NCBI GenBank assembly: GCA_023228145.1
Contig: JALOBU010000004.1
Location: forward strand, 118,116 to 182,115
Source: Bacteroidales bacterium
GTDB lineage: Bacteria > Bacteroidota > Bacteroidia > Bacteroidales > CAIWKO01
DNA length: 64,000 bases
Direction: 5' to 3'
Shown here piece after piece: positions 27,026 through 36,770 of the stretch. A program made the position numbers and the translations under genes. Every line of letters begins with the position of its first letter. Position 1 is the first letter of the stretch. The notes beneath the pieces are model-generated. The model did not search any database. It was not told the DNA's origin and saw only the letters and a list, made by a program, of their open reading frames with translations.

Positions 27026-27955
27026 TCACTTTTTAAAGTATTCTATCGTCTTCATCAGCCCTTCCCTTAATTGAATTTTCGGTTCCCAGCCTAATGCTGA
27101 CTTTGCCAGTTCAATATCAGGTTTGCGTTGCATTGGGTCATCGGAAGGCAGGGGTTGAAAAATTATTTTCGATTTCGATCGGGTCAGTTCAATAACAAAT
27201 TGAGCCAGTTCCAGTATGGTAAATTCAACTGGGTTTCCAATATTGACAGGCCCTGTGAAATCGTCAGGTGTGTTCATCAGGCGTATCAAAGCATCAACCA
27301 AATCATCAGCATAACAAAAACTACGGGTTTGTTTCCCGTTACCATAGATAGAAATATCCTGGTTTTTCAACGCCTGTGTTATAAAATTGGAGACCACCCT
27401 GCCATCACTGGGATGCATCCTTGGACCGTAAGTATTGAAAATCCTTGCAATTTTAATTTTCACATTGTTCTGACGCTGGTAGTTAACAAATAATGCTTCA
27501 GCGCAACGTTTGCCTTCGTCATAACAGGCGCGGTAGCCAATCGGGTTTACATGGCCCCAGTAACTTTCATGTTGGGGATGTTCTTTGGGGTCACCATAAA
27601 CTTCGCTTGTAGAAGCCTGCAAAACCTTTGCCTGTAAGCGTTTTGCCAGTCCCAGCATATTGATGGCCCCCATCACCGAGGTTTTTATGGTTTTTATCGG
27701 GTTGTGCTGATAATGGATGGGGGATGCCGGGCAGGCAAGATTGTAAATCTCATCTACCTCAATAAAAAACGGCATGGTAACATCGTGCCTTATCAACTCA
27801 AAATAAGGGTTGCTGAGCAGGTGTACAATATTTTCTTTTTGCCCGGTAAAATAATTATCAAGGCAGATGACTTCGCAACCATCATGTAACAGTCGCTCAC
27901 AAAGGTGTGACCCGAGAAAGCCTGCTCCGCCGGTAACCAATATCTTTTTTTTCAT
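27026..27955 (-). CDS. uxs: UDP-glucuronate decarboxylase (UDP-xylose synthase)
   Basis: 309 residues. Extended SDR with GGAGFLGSHLC at the start, NLACPASPIHYQ, ASTSEVYGDP and the catalytic tyrosine and lysine in YDEGKR. NTYGPRMHPSDGRVVSNF is the hallmark of the UXS group rather than the epimerase group. It oxidises UDP-glucuronate, decarboxylates it and reduces it to UDP-xylose. The substrate is made by the gene directly upstream, 3 bases away. Product probably feeds cell-surface polysaccharide. Confidence 0.94.
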   Translation of the reverse strand: MKKKILVTGGAGFLGSHLCERLLHDGCEVICLDNYFTGQKENIVHLLSNPYFELIRHDVTMPFFIEVDEIYNLACPASPIHYQHNPIKTIKTSVMGAINMLGLAKRLQAKVLQASTSEVYGDPKEHPQHESYWGHVNPIGYRACYDEGKRCAEALFVNYQRQNNVKIKIARIFNTYGPRMHPSDGRVVSNFITQALKNQDISIYGNGKQTRSFCYADDLVDALIRLMNTPDDFTGPVNIGNPVEFTILELAQFVIELTRSKSKIIFQPLPSDDPMQRKPDIELAKSALGWEPKIQLREGLMKTIEYFKK

Positions 27956-27958
27956 ATA

Positions 27959-29284
27959 TTATTTTGAAGTGTCAATACCAATGCAGAAATATTCGAAACC
28001 CTCTGCTTTCATTAGTTCAGTGTCATAAATATTCCTCCCGTCAAAAATCACATGATTCTTCAATAATTTTTTCATCACGCTGAAATTAGGCACACGAAAT
28101 TCTGTCCATTCGGTAACAACCAGCAGGCAGTCGGCATCAATAAGTGCTTCGTACTGGTCTTTAACGTATGCAATTTTATCGCCCAGCCTGCGTTTTGCTT
28201 CTTCCATGGCTGCAGGGTCATAAGCTTTCACTTTTGCTCCGGCTTTCAGAAATTTCTCAATGAGCACCAGTGCCGGTGCTTCCCGCATATCATCGGTTTC
28301 CGGTTTGAACGACAAACCCCATAAGGCAATAGTTTTGTCTTTCAGGTTATTATGAAAATATTTCGCTACTTTATCATATAGCACTCCCTTCTGTTCGTCA
28401 TTCACAGCTTCCACCGCTTTCAGCACCCGCAAAGGGTAGCCTCTTTCATCGGCGGTTTTTATCAGGGCTTTCACATCTTTAGGGAAACAGGAGCCGCCGT
28501 AGCCCACACCCGGATAAATAAATTTATTTCCGATACGCGAATCGCTGCCAATACCTTTACGAACCAGGTTGATGTTTGCACCTACAATTTCGCAAAGGTT
28601 TGCAATATCATTAATAAAGCTGATTTTTGTTGCCAGCATGGCGTTGGCAGCATATTTGGTCATCTCGGCGCTGGGGATGTCCATAAAAATTACGGGATGC
28701 CCGTTGAGTGTGAAAGGTTTGTACAGTTGTTTCATCAGGTTTTCGGCACGCTCCGATTCCAGCCCCACCACAATGCGGTCGGGTTTCATAAAATCATCAA
28801 TGGCAGCGCCTTCTTTTAAAAATTCGGGGTTGGAAGCCACGTCGAAAGGAATATCAAGGTTTCTCTTTTTCAGCTCTTTTGCTATGGCATCTTTTACTTT
28901 TACTGCTGTGCCTACAGGCACCGTACTTTTTGTTACCACCAGTATATATTGATTCATATTCCTGCCAACTTCCGAAGCTACTGCAAGCACATGTTTCAGG
29001 TCGGCACTGCCATCTTCATCGGGGGGAGTGCCCACAGCGATAAAAACAACTTCCGCACCCGGTAAAACATCTTTCAAGACAGTAGAAAAATGCAGCCGGT
29101 TCTTCTCGACATTCTTGTGTATCATGGCATCTAACCCAGGCTCATATATTGGCAGTATGCCTTTTTTCAGGTTTTCAATCTTTGTGGTATCAATATCAAC
29201 GCAGGTTGTATCAATACCTACTTCGGCAAAACAAGTGCCTGTTACCAATCCTACATAGCCTGTTCCAACAACAACGACTTTCAT
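27959..29284 (-). CDS. ugd: UDP-glucose 6-dehydrogenase
   Basis: 441 residues, usual length. GTGYVGLVTG binds NAD near the N-terminus, IAVGTPPDEDG follows, and the catalytic cysteine is in GYGGSCFPKDV (about residue 261). SFKPETDDMREAP is the UDP-binding C-terminal motif. It converts UDP-glucose to UDP-glucuronate with two NAD+. First gene of the unit ugd-uxs-(four-helix gene)-rmlD. Confidence 0.96.
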   Translation of the reverse strand: MKVVVVGTGYVGLVTGTCFAEVGIDTTCVDIDTTKIENLKKGILPIYEPGLDAMIHKNVEKNRLHFSTVLKDVLPGAEVVFIAVGTPPDEDGSADLKHVLAVASEVGRNMNQYILVVTKSTVPVGTAVKVKDAIAKELKKRNLDIPFDVASNPEFLKEGAAIDDFMKPDRIVVGLESERAENLMKQLYKPFTLNGHPVIFMDIPSAEMTKYAANAMLATKISFINDIANLCEIVGANINLVRKGIGSDSRIGNKFIYPGVGYGGSCFPKDVKALIKTADERGYPLRVLKAVEAVNDEQKGVLYDKVAKYFHNNLKDKTIALWGLSFKPETDDMREAPALVLIEKFLKAGAKVKAYDPAAMEEAKRRLGDKIAYVKDQYEALIDADCLLVVTEWTEFRVPNFSVMKKLLKNHVIFDGRNIYDTELMKAEGFEYFCIGIDTSK

Positions 29285-29318
29285 AGAGTATATTCGTTTT
29301 ATTTATGATTATTTTTGG

Positions 29319-29326
29319 CAAAAATA
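29319..29326 (-). promoter_or_regulatory. TAnnTTTG-type -7 box for ugd operon
   Basis: TATTTTTG on the minus strand, 34 bases before the ugd start. It is the first consensus match in the 194-base gap before the operon. No convincing -33 element was found. Confidence 0.4.
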
Positions 29327-29478
29327 AACATTCTGATACAATACAGTGTAAACTATTTTATCAGCTCTCTAATGAACTTAGATAAATGTTTAGGTTTCAC
29401 GAGCAAATAATAAAACAACTGTTTACACTTGATATTTAACATTCATCAGCAAATCGGACATATTGTATGCAAACAATA

Positions 29479-30324
29479 TCAATCCGTTTGTACTACCAAA
29501 AATTTTGAGATGCTCCAGAATGTCTTTGGATTTGTTACCACAATTTTTTCTATAATTTTTCCATTCATTTTTAGTGTGTAACTGCCTTCCGGATGAGTGG
29601 AAATCAATTTGGCTTTTTTCACATTCAGGATTATTTCGGTAGTGTTTCGTATATCTATTTTTACAAAATTTTCGGGGTTTACCTTTTGCGACACCCTATC
29701 ACCGGTAATAACGCCTTTATCTTTAAGGTCTCTTCTTTCCCCGACAACATAGTATGCCGTATTCAATTCAACAGTCTGCTGGTCAATCAGCTGAGCCTTT
29801 TCTTCATTCTGCCCGCTAAGGTCTTCAATTTTTGTGTTTAACTCTGCCACAGTGAAGTTGAGCTTTTCAAGTTGTGTCTTCAGGTCAGCAATCTCGGTAT
29901 CTTTTTCGAGCATCTGCTGGTTTAGCAGCTCTATTGTTTTCTGTAAAGCATCCACTTTCATATTTGAATTGCGCAAAGCACTTTCCAGCTTTTTTATAAG
30001 CTCTTTGTTTTTTTCCAGCAGGGTGTTGATGTTGGTAATATGTTCCATGATGCTCTCTTTCACATCCTGCTCCACCTCGGTATTTCCCTTTTTTGACTCC
30101 TGTATCTTCATCTGGCTGGCTTCGATTGTATTCAGATTATCTTCGACATCATTAATAAAACTGAACATCTCATTGACACTGGCATCTTTTTCGGCAAGCT
30201 GTGCCTGCAACTCCTTAATCTGCTTGTCTTTAGGGTCCATATCATCCTCACCGTTCTCAAGGGAGGAATTGCAGCTCCATAAAAGAGGCAGGAAACAAGC
30301 AACAATAAACAAATGTTTTTTCAT
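29479..30324 (-). CDS. coiled-coil lipoprotein
   Basis: 281 residues. The signal ends in LLWSC with lipidated Cys18. Residues about 30-195 are a long coiled coil with heptad Leu/Ile spacing (KQIKELQAQLAEKDAS, LLEKNKELIKKLESAL, LNQQMLEKDTEIADLKTQL). The C-terminal ~85 residues are a small beta-rich domain (VKIDIRNTTEIILNVKKAK). It probably extends from a membrane into the periplasm. No known family assigned. It is transcribed away from the small membrane gene at 30410. Confidence 0.8.
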   Translation of the reverse strand: MKKHLFIVACFLPLLWSCNSSLENGEDDMDPKDKQIKELQAQLAEKDASVNEMFSFINDVEDNLNTIEASQMKIQESKKGNTEVEQDVKESIMEHITNINTLLEKNKELIKKLESALRNSNMKVDALQKTIELLNQQMLEKDTEIADLKTQLEKLNFTVAELNTKIEDLSGQNEEKAQLIDQQTVELNTAYYVVGERRDLKDKGVITGDRVSQKVNPENFVKIDIRNTTEIILNVKKAKLISTHPEGSYTLKMNGKIIEKIVVTNPKTFWSISKFLVVQTD

Positions 30325-30409
30325 GGTAAAGGTTTTTTAAATTATTTGTTAATTTTGAATAACAAAGATAATAATGTATTTTCTATTCAATTTTCAATTA
30401 ACCAAAAAA

Positions 30410-30664
30410 ATGAAAAAATATTTTGATACAGCCACAATATTAGTTATTGTCATTACATTAATTTTATTTATTGTTGCATTATTTGTGAAAGGTTTGACCC
30501 ACGATTTATTGCTGGAAGCCGGCATACTGCTTGTTTCAGTAAAGCTTATACTGAACGGCTACAGGAACAACAGCAACAGCAACAATATTCTGGAAGAACT
30601 GAATGATATCAAAAAAATAATTGAAAAGGATAAGCAGTCTGATTTAGACAGTAACAAAGGGTAA
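30410..30664 (+). CDS. small two-helix membrane protein
   Basis: 84 residues from the ATG at 30410. An in-frame ATG 36 bases earlier is less likely because it would add a non-hydrophobic leader of lower quality. Two membrane helices (about 9-28 and 36-52) are followed by a charged C-terminal helix (LEELNDIKKIIEKDK) that could form a coiled coil. Unknown function. A TAATTTTG box at 30350-30357 precedes it. It converges on rplS with a shared terminator. Confidence 0.65.
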   Translation: MKKYFDTATILVIVITLILFIVALFVKGLTHDLLLEAGILLVSVKLILNGYRNNSNSNNILEELNDIKKIIEKDKQSDLDSNKG

Positions 30665-30670
30665 ATACAA

Positions 30671-30696
30671 CAAAAAACCCTGCTGTGGCAGGGTTT
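30671..30696. terminator. terminator between small membrane gene and rplS
   Basis: 9-bp stem AAACCCTGC with GCAGGGTTT (30675-30683 and 30688-30696) and a 4-base loop. On the minus strand it runs into T6 and ends the trmD-rplS unit. It also ends the convergent plus-strand gene. Confidence 0.8.
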
Positions 30697-30701
30697 CAGT
30701 G

Positions 30702-31073
30702 TTATTCTTTTGTCTGGGACTTTTTCTTTTCCTTGATACGGGCTTTCTTGCCAGTGAGGTCACGGAGGTAGAAAATACGTGCGCGGCGCACCATACCTTT
30801 TTTATTTACTTCTATTTTTTCAATGAAAGGTGAACCGGCAGGAAAAATCCTTTCCACGCCTACATTGCCCGACATTTTCCTGACAGTGAAGGTGTTACGT
30901 CCCTTAGGCCCTGAGCATTGTATCACCACGCCCTGAAATTGCTGGATACGTTCTTTATTACCTTCTTTGATTTTATAATGTACCGTTATGGTGTCGCCAG
31001 CTTTAAAAACTGGAAATTCAGGTTTTTTATTCATTGTTTCTTCAACAAAACTGATAATCTCCGCCTTATTCAT
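30702..31073 (-). CDS. rplS: 50S ribosomal protein L19
   Basis: 123 residues. PVFKAGDTITVHYKIKEG, RIQQFQGVVIQ, TFTVRKMSGNVGVERIFP and RRARIFYLRDLTGKKARIKE are the standard L19 signatures, with a short basic C-terminal extension. L19 sits at the interface of the ribosomal subunits. It follows trmD by 61 bases, the common trmD-rplS arrangement. Confidence 0.97.
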   Translation of the reverse strand: MNKAEIISFVEETMNKKPEFPVFKAGDTITVHYKIKEGNKERIQQFQGVVIQCSGPKGRNTFTVRKMSGNVGVERIFPAGSPFIEKIEVNKKGMVRRARIFYLRDLTGKKARIKEKKKSQTKE

Positions 31074-31134
31074 TTCAGTAGAATTTTTAAATTGGAGTGC
31101 AAAGATACACTTTATTTTTATTCAATAATGCGGA

Positions 31135-31833
31135 TTATTGATTTTTTTTTATTTCTTCGCCTCCCATCATCCCCGGCCTTTTCTTTTTTGTGCGCTCCAG
31201 CGCCTGCTCGTAAAGCCAACTGGAAATTTCGGCATTATTGCCCGAAAGCAATATATCCGGAACTTTCATGCCCTTAAATTCCGCCGGGCGGGTATAAACC
31301 GGAGGAGATAACAACCCATCCTGGAAAGAATCACTTAAAGCCGAAGTTTCATCGCCCAGCACACCGGGTATCAGCCGGACGATGCTGTCGGTGATGATGA
31401 CCGTTGCGAATTCACCGCCCGACAAGACATAATCCCCTACAGATATTTCGCGGGTAATGTAGTTTTCACGAACTCGTTCATCAATGCCTTTGTAATGCCC
31501 GCATAAAATTATAATATTTCTGAAAGTTGAGATATGATTTGCCGTTTGCTGGGTAAACAGTTCCCCATCGGGACAGGTATAAATAATTTCATCATAGTTT
31601 CGTTCCGACTTCAACTTATCTATGCAGGCCGCTATGGGCTCTATCATCATCACCATACCTGCGCCACCGCCATAGGGATAATCGTCCACACTGCGGTATT
31701 TGTTGATTGCATAATCACGAAGATTATGGAAAAATATCTCCACCAGCCCTTTTTCCTTTGCCCGCTTTACTATAGAATGCCCGAAAGGGCTTTCAAAAAT
31801 CTCAGGAAATATGGTTATGATGTCTATGCGCAC
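31135..31833 (-). CDS. trmD: tRNA (guanine-N1-)-methyltransferase TrmD
   Basis: 232 residues. SPOUT methyltransferase that makes m1G37 in tRNAs using S-adenosylmethionine. YGGGAGMVM, ILCGHYKGIDERVRE and ISVGDYVLSGGEFA form the knotted cofactor site, with the catalytic aspartate in the last helix region (LPDEX part reads GVLGDETSALSDS). Located before rplS as in many bacteria. Its 5' end faces feoAB divergently. Confidence 0.97.
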   Translation of the reverse strand: MRIDIITIFPEIFESPFGHSIVKRAKEKGLVEIFFHNLRDYAINKYRSVDDYPYGGGAGMVMMIEPIAACIDKLKSERNYDEIIYTCPDGELFTQQTANHISTFRNIIILCGHYKGIDERVRENYITREISVGDYVLSGGEFATVIITDSIVRLIPGVLGDETSALSDSFQDGLLSPPVYTRPAEFKGMKVPDILLSGNNAEISSWLYEQALERTKKKRPGMMGGEEIKKNQ

Positions 31834-31923
31834 GTTTTTTCTGCTAAATTACCCAAAAAATATTTTATAATAAATTTTGTCATTATTTAGAATTTTTCTA
31901 AATTAGCACCCTGAAACAAAAAA

Positions 31924-34437
31924 ATGAACCTGCTGAAACTTAACGATGGAGAAAGCGCTGAAATTATAAAAATCGGTGGCAGGGGTGCATTCCGCAGAAG
32001 AGTAATGGAAATGGGCCTTATGATAGGTGAAAAAATCACTGCCATAAGGAAAGCTCCGCTTAATGACCCTGTGGAATATAAAGTCAAGGGCAGTAAGATA
32101 ATTTTAAGAAATGCAGATGCTGCGTTAATAGAAGTAAGCCTGGATTTTAGCAGTAAAAAAGAAGACAATGCTGTTGAAACTCAAATCATTGATTCGGGCA
32201 GAAAAAGCAAGGTGGATTCCGTAAAAGATATCAGCATTGCCTTTATCGGCAACTGCACTTCGGGTAAAACCACCATTTTTAATTATTACACCAACCTGAA
32301 TGAACGTGTCGGGAACTATGCCGGCGTAACTGTTGAAACAAAAAAACACAAAGTAAAATACAAAGGATATACTATTACTTTCATTGACCTTCCGGGAGTT
32401 TATTCCTTATCTGGTAAGCAAAAACAAAAAACAGTAGTGCGCGACTATCTGTTTGAGACCTTGCCTGATGTAATCATCAATGTTGTGGACGCCACCAGCA
32501 TAGAACGAAGCCTCTACCTCACCACAGAACTTATTGATTCGGATTTAAAAGTGGTCATGGCGCTGAATATGTTCGACGATTTTGTAAAAAACGGTTTTCA
32601 GCTTGATGTGCCTTCGCTGGGATACCTGACAGGAATCCCTGTTTTGCCCGTTACCGCTTCAAGAAATAAAGACCTTGATACATTGCTGGAACTTGCCCTG
32701 GAAGTCTATGAAGATAAAGACCGCGACCAGAGGCATATCCATATTAATTACGGAGAACAACTGGAGAAATCTATCAAAAACATTCAGTCTCTGATAAAAA
32801 AAGAAGACAACACCTGGCTTACCAATTTGGTATCCAGTCGCTTTCTTGCAATAAAACTTCTCGAAAAAGACCATCATTCGGAACATATCATTGAAAAATG
32901 TTTTAACAAACAGGATATTGAGAAAGCTGTGAAACAGGAAAGGGAAACTTGTGAGTCGCTTTACAAAACTCCCTGTGAGCAGCTCATCAGCAACTATAAA
33001 TTCGGCTTTATTAACGGGGCATTAAAAGAGACCATGACATTGCCCAAAGAAAGTGTAAGCAGCACCGATATGATTGACAGCATCCTTACGCATAAAGTGT
33101 TCGGGCTCCCAATTTTTTTCCTGTTTATGTGGCTGATGTTTACGGCAACATTCAAGCTGGGAAGTTTTCCCATGCAATGGATAGAAGAAATGATTGCATT
33201 TTTTTCAGGGCTGGTTTCAGAAAATATGGCTGACGGCATGCTGAAAGACTTGCTGACAGACGGTATTTTGAGCGGCGTGGGAGGTGTTCTTGTTTTCCTC
33301 CCGAACATCCTGATATTATATTTTTTTATATCATTGATGGAAGATACGGGGTATATGTCGAGAGCTGTTTTTATCATGGATAAAATCATGCACCGCATAG
33401 GCCTCCACGGCAAATCATTTATTCCGCTTGTGATGGGCTTCGGGTGCAATGTCCCCGCCATACTGGCAACCCGTATGCTGGAAAACAAAAAAGAACGCCT
33501 GATAACGATTCTCATCAACCCTTTTATTTCCTGCAATGCCCGTTTGCCTGTGTATATACTTTTCATCACTGCTTTTTTCCCTAACAACTCCGGTACTATA
33601 CTTTTTTTCATTTACCTCACAGGGATATTACTGGCTGTTCTGACAGCGCTTTTACTAAACCGGCTTATCGAAAAAAAGCGTGAATATCCTTTTGTGATGG
33701 AACTCCCGCCCTACCGTACACCTTCTTTAAAAGTTACATTAAAAATGATGTGGAACCGCTCTGCACAATACCTAAAAAAAATCGGTACAGTGATACTCAT
33801 CGCAGCAGTAATTTTCTGGGCACTTAGTTATTTCCCTCTAAACATGAATTACTCCAGAAACTATGAAGCAGAGAAAGTTCAAATCATAGATAATTACAAC
33901 GAAAAAATGCTTAGCCTTTCTGTTGAGGACAGCTCAAAAAAAATGCAACTGGAAGAAAAGAAACAAAAGGAATTGGAAAATATTACGTTGGCACAAAAGA
34001 GTGAGCATAAAGAATTGTCATATCTTGGCAGAGTTGGGCATTTTATAGAACCCGTCATCCGGCCTTTGGGTTTCGATTGGCGTATAGGTATTACCATCCT
34101 GTCGGGGATACCGGCCAAAGAAATAATAGTTAGCTCTCTGGCAGTACTTTATCACGTTGACTCAGAAACCGATACAGGCAATCAAACACTGGTAAAACGC
34201 TTGCAATCTCAGACATATCACTTTGGGGATAAAGCCGGGCAGAAAGTTTTTAATCCGGCTGTAGCGCTTGCTTTTATGATTTTTGTGCTTCTTTATATCC
34301 CTTGTATTGGGACAATCACTGCAATAAGCCGTGAGGCCAAAAATTGGAGATGGGGCTTATTTTCGGTGTTGTACTCATTTTCGCTAGCCTGGCTGCTTGC
34401 TTTTGCTATAAACCAGATAGGTAATTTATTTTTATAA
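31924..34437 (+). CDS. feoB: fused ferrous iron transporter FeoA-FeoB
   Basis: 837 residues. Residues 1-75 are a FeoA SH3-like domain (GESAEIIKIGG, RRRVMEMGLMIGEKI). Then the FeoB G domain: G1 GNCTSGKT (109-116), where most FeoB have GNPNSGKT; YAGVTVE switch I; DLPGVYSL for G3; and NMFD for G4. The membrane core has two Gate segments with FLPNILILYFF, MGFGCNVPAI and NPFISCNARLP. It moves Fe2+ across the inner membrane with GTP hydrolysis as regulator or driver. The fusion is common in Bacteroidota. A long lysine/glutamate loop (about 645-700) interrupts the C-terminal membrane part. Confidence 0.96.
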   Translation: MNLLKLNDGESAEIIKIGGRGAFRRRVMEMGLMIGEKITAIRKAPLNDPVEYKVKGSKIILRNADAALIEVSLDFSSKKEDNAVETQIIDSGRKSKVDSVKDISIAFIGNCTSGKTTIFNYYTNLNERVGNYAGVTVETKKHKVKYKGYTITFIDLPGVYSLSGKQKQKTVVRDYLFETLPDVIINVVDATSIERSLYLTTELIDSDLKVVMALNMFDDFVKNGFQLDVPSLGYLTGIPVLPVTASRNKDLDTLLELALEVYEDKDRDQRHIHINYGEQLEKSIKNIQSLIKKEDNTWLTNLVSSRFLAIKLLEKDHHSEHIIEKCFNKQDIEKAVKQERETCESLYKTPCEQLISNYKFGFINGALKETMTLPKESVSSTDMIDSILTHKVFGLPIFFLFMWLMFTATFKLGSFPMQWIEEMIAFFSGLVSENMADGMLKDLLTDGILSGVGGVLVFLPNILILYFFISLMEDTGYMSRAVFIMDKIMHRIGLHGKSFIPLVMGFGCNVPAILATRMLENKKERLITILINPFISCNARLPVYILFITAFFPNNSGTILFFIYLTGILLAVLTALLLNRLIEKKREYPFVMELPPYRTPSLKVTLKMMWNRSAQYLKKIGTVILIAAVIFWALSYFPLNMNYSRNYEAEKVQIIDNYNEKMLSLSVEDSSKKMQLEEKKQKELENITLAQKSEHKELSYLGRVGHFIEPVIRPLGFDWRIGITILSGIPAKEIIVSSLAVLYHVDSETDTGNQTLVKRLQSQTYHFGDKAGQKVFNPAVALAFMIFVLLYIPCIGTITAISREAKNWRWGLFSVLYSFSLAWLLAFAINQIGNLFL

Positions 34438-34447
34438 ACCCATCCTC

Positions 34448-34627
34448 GTGACTCAGTTTATCATCACATTAATTATAATAGCTGCTGCCTTAATAACAGC
34501 GGTGATATTGCTTGTCAGGAAATTTCGCAAGCTAAAAAAATCAGATGATATATGTAATGGCTGTACTTCCGATTGCGATAACTGCTCATTTTATAAAGAA
34601 CTGAAGCGGGCAAAGAAAAAGAAATAA
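34448..34627 (+). CDS. FeoB-associated Cys-rich membrane protein
   Basis: 59 residues by direct translation from a GTG start 10 bases after the feoB stop. One membrane helix (about 4-24, FIITLIIIAAALITAVILL), a basic stretch, then CNGCTSDCDNC, four cysteines in 11 residues, and a lysine-rich tail. This layout matches the small cysteine-rich proteins often encoded after feoB, which may take the place of FeoC; the cysteines could bind iron or an Fe-S cluster. The start is uncertain because no ATG is present. It ends two bases from the convergent TPR gene. Confidence 0.8.
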   Translation: MTQFIITLIIIAAALITAVILLVRKFRKLKKSDDICNGCTSDCDNCSFYKELKRAKKKK

Positions 34628-34629
34628 TT

Positions 34630-36765
34630 TTATTCTGAAGCTTTCTGTTCATATTCCATGGCTTTCTGATTATCGCCAAGGTTTCTGTATGTGATGGAAA
34701 GCTTTTTGAGTATGTCTTTGTCATCGGGTTTAATTTTTTCTGCTTCAAGAAAAAATTTCAATGATTGATTATACTCGCCGCGAAGGCCATGAGCGGTACC
34801 CAGATTTCGTAATGTTTCCAGATGCGCAGGGTTTAATTCATATGCTTTATAAAGATATTCAAATGATTTTGAAAAATTGCCGTAAATACGCCCGTATATT
34901 TCCCCAAGTTTGTTGTATGCACGGTCATAGCCGGGATTGTTTTTAATAATTTCATGCAAAATGATCTCTGCGGTATCAGCCTTTCCTGTATTGGCATACA
35001 GTTCGGCTAAAAGATATTTGAATTCGGTGTTTTCAGGAACAAAATGAATAAGAGTTTTAAAATTTTCTTCCGATTGCCTGAAGTTTCCTAAATTATAACA
35101 TGTTAATGCGTCGGCATGCAGGTAAGAAATTGCATTGGCATCTTTCGGGTTAAGCTTCAGGGCTTGTTCCAGTGAATTTCGGCTGTTTTTGTAATCTCCT
35201 GTCAAATGTTGGCCATAACCCATATAAACCCATCCGGCTTTAAAACCCGGGTATATCTCTACCCCTTTCTGCAAATATTTTATGGCCTGCCCTATGACAC
35301 GCTGCTTCACAGAATCCGGGGTATTGTCATTCACACTTTTTATCAGCACCTCCCCTGCTCCCACGTTCACCTTGGCACTGTTTACTGAAGTTTTTACATC
35401 TGTTGTGAGAAGCGTAAAGGAGTTTCTCCATGCAAAATTCCTGCTGAATATCCGCACCGAATAAAATGCCAGGATTATAATCAGAATTACTTTTGCAACA
35501 GTTGCAAATTTTGATTTACTTAAAAACCTGTGAACGATATAAGCTACAAAAATTGCAAAGCCAAGAAGCGGGACAAACATAAAACGTTCGTTCATAAACG
35601 TGCCTATGTTTATCAATAAATTTGAAGAGATAGAAAAAGTTGCCAGAAAAATCAGCAAAGCAAAAGCTATAATATCTTTTTCCCATATTCTTATAATGCA
35701 ATAAATAATCATGGTAATATAAATGAACATACTGATAATTACCCTAAAATCAGAAAATGTGGTTAGTGAGATATGATAGGGATAATAATCATGTGTCAGG
35801 GAGAATGGGAATAAAATAAGTAGCAAGTATTTACCCCAGGTATAAAATATGGTGGCATATTTTTCTGATGTTGTTGCCTGAAGAAACGGATTATTAAGAA
35901 GTTCATTATTTTCTACGGTATTGCTTATAAATCCCAGGGCATTGACACGCAACAGGAAATAAACTGCAACAGAGGTAAGTAAAGGCAACACAATAAAAAT
36001 ATATTTTTTAAAAGAAGTTTTCTGTATTAAAAAAACAGAAAAAGGAATTATTGCAAGAAACGTAACAGCATTTTCTTTCGATAGCAAGGCCAGGCTGAAA
36101 ACCAGGAATGAGAAAAACAGATTCAATGGTTTTAAAGTTTTAATGTATTGCAATGAAAAGTGCAGCGATGCAAGCGAACCTGCAAGGCTTAGCAGTTCAT
36201 CACGGCCTTTGATGTTGGCGACAACTTCGGTATGTAGCGGATGACACGCAAACAGCAAAGAAGCTATAAAAGGCACTGAAAGGTACCACTTTTCATTTTC
36301 ATATTTCTCAAAAATATTTCTTAAAACTTTTAACAACAGCATGCAGATGAAAGCATACAGCAATATATTAAGCAAGTGACTGACAAATGGATTTTTATCA
36401 AACACTTCATATTCCACCGCAAATGTTGCCTGGGCAAGCGGACGATAACGGCCTCCGGGGAGCAACTCGTTGGCTTCATCGCCAAATACTCCGTAAAAAG
36501 AATTTTTTGTAAAAATCTCTCCCAGTCCCTCAAAGCCTTTTTTTGTTGATTTGTTGTCGGTTATTATCAAACCATCGTCAAGAGCGTAATCAAAAAACAA
36601 AGTGTTAGAATAAATCAGCAGGCTAAGAAAACACAGAATAACATATTGCCAATTTGCCGGAGAAAGATGCAGCATCCTGCGCTGAGCTTTGGCCACTTTG
36701 AGGGGAGAGGTTTTTGGGCTGAGTGGATATTTTTTCTGAGGTTTTTTCTGCCCCTGCATAACCAA
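34630..36765 (-). CDS. TMTC-like TPR membrane protein (putative glycosyltransferase)
   Basis: 711 residues. About 11 membrane helices in residues 35-440 and a C-terminal row of TPR repeats (about 460-705; YMGYGQHLTGDYKNSRNSLEQ style). Near the start, FDYALDDGLIITDN and GGRYRPLAQATFAVEY match the acidic loop and YRPL motif of TMTC/GT-C type O-mannosyltransferases. It may transfer a sugar from a lipid donor to exported proteins, but the family is poorly characterised in bacteria. The basic N-terminus is cytoplasmic. It converges on the feo genes and follows the muramidase gene by 5 bases. Confidence 0.8.
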   Translation of the reverse strand: MVMQGQKKPQKKYPLSPKTSPLKVAKAQRRMLHLSPANWQYVILCFLSLLIYSNTLFFDYALDDGLIITDNKSTKKGFEGLGEIFTKNSFYGVFGDEANELLPGGRYRPLAQATFAVEYEVFDKNPFVSHLLNILLYAFICMLLLKVLRNIFEKYENEKWYLSVPFIASLLFACHPLHTEVVANIKGRDELLSLAGSLASLHFSLQYIKTLKPLNLFFSFLVFSLALLSKENAVTFLAIIPFSVFLIQKTSFKKYIFIVLPLLTSVAVYFLLRVNALGFISNTVENNELLNNPFLQATTSEKYATIFYTWGKYLLLILFPFSLTHDYYPYHISLTTFSDFRVIISMFIYITMIIYCIIRIWEKDIIAFALLIFLATFSISSNLLINIGTFMNERFMFVPLLGFAIFVAYIVHRFLSKSKFATVAKVILIIILAFYSVRIFSRNFAWRNSFTLLTTDVKTSVNSAKVNVGAGEVLIKSVNDNTPDSVKQRVIGQAIKYLQKGVEIYPGFKAGWVYMGYGQHLTGDYKNSRNSLEQALKLNPKDANAISYLHADALTCYNLGNFRQSEENFKTLIHFVPENTEFKYLLAELYANTGKADTAEIILHEIIKNNPGYDRAYNKLGEIYGRIYGNFSKSFEYLYKAYELNPAHLETLRNLGTAHGLRGEYNQSLKFFLEAEKIKPDDKDILKKLSITYRNLGDNQKAMEYEQKASE

Positions 36766-36770
36766 TGTTT

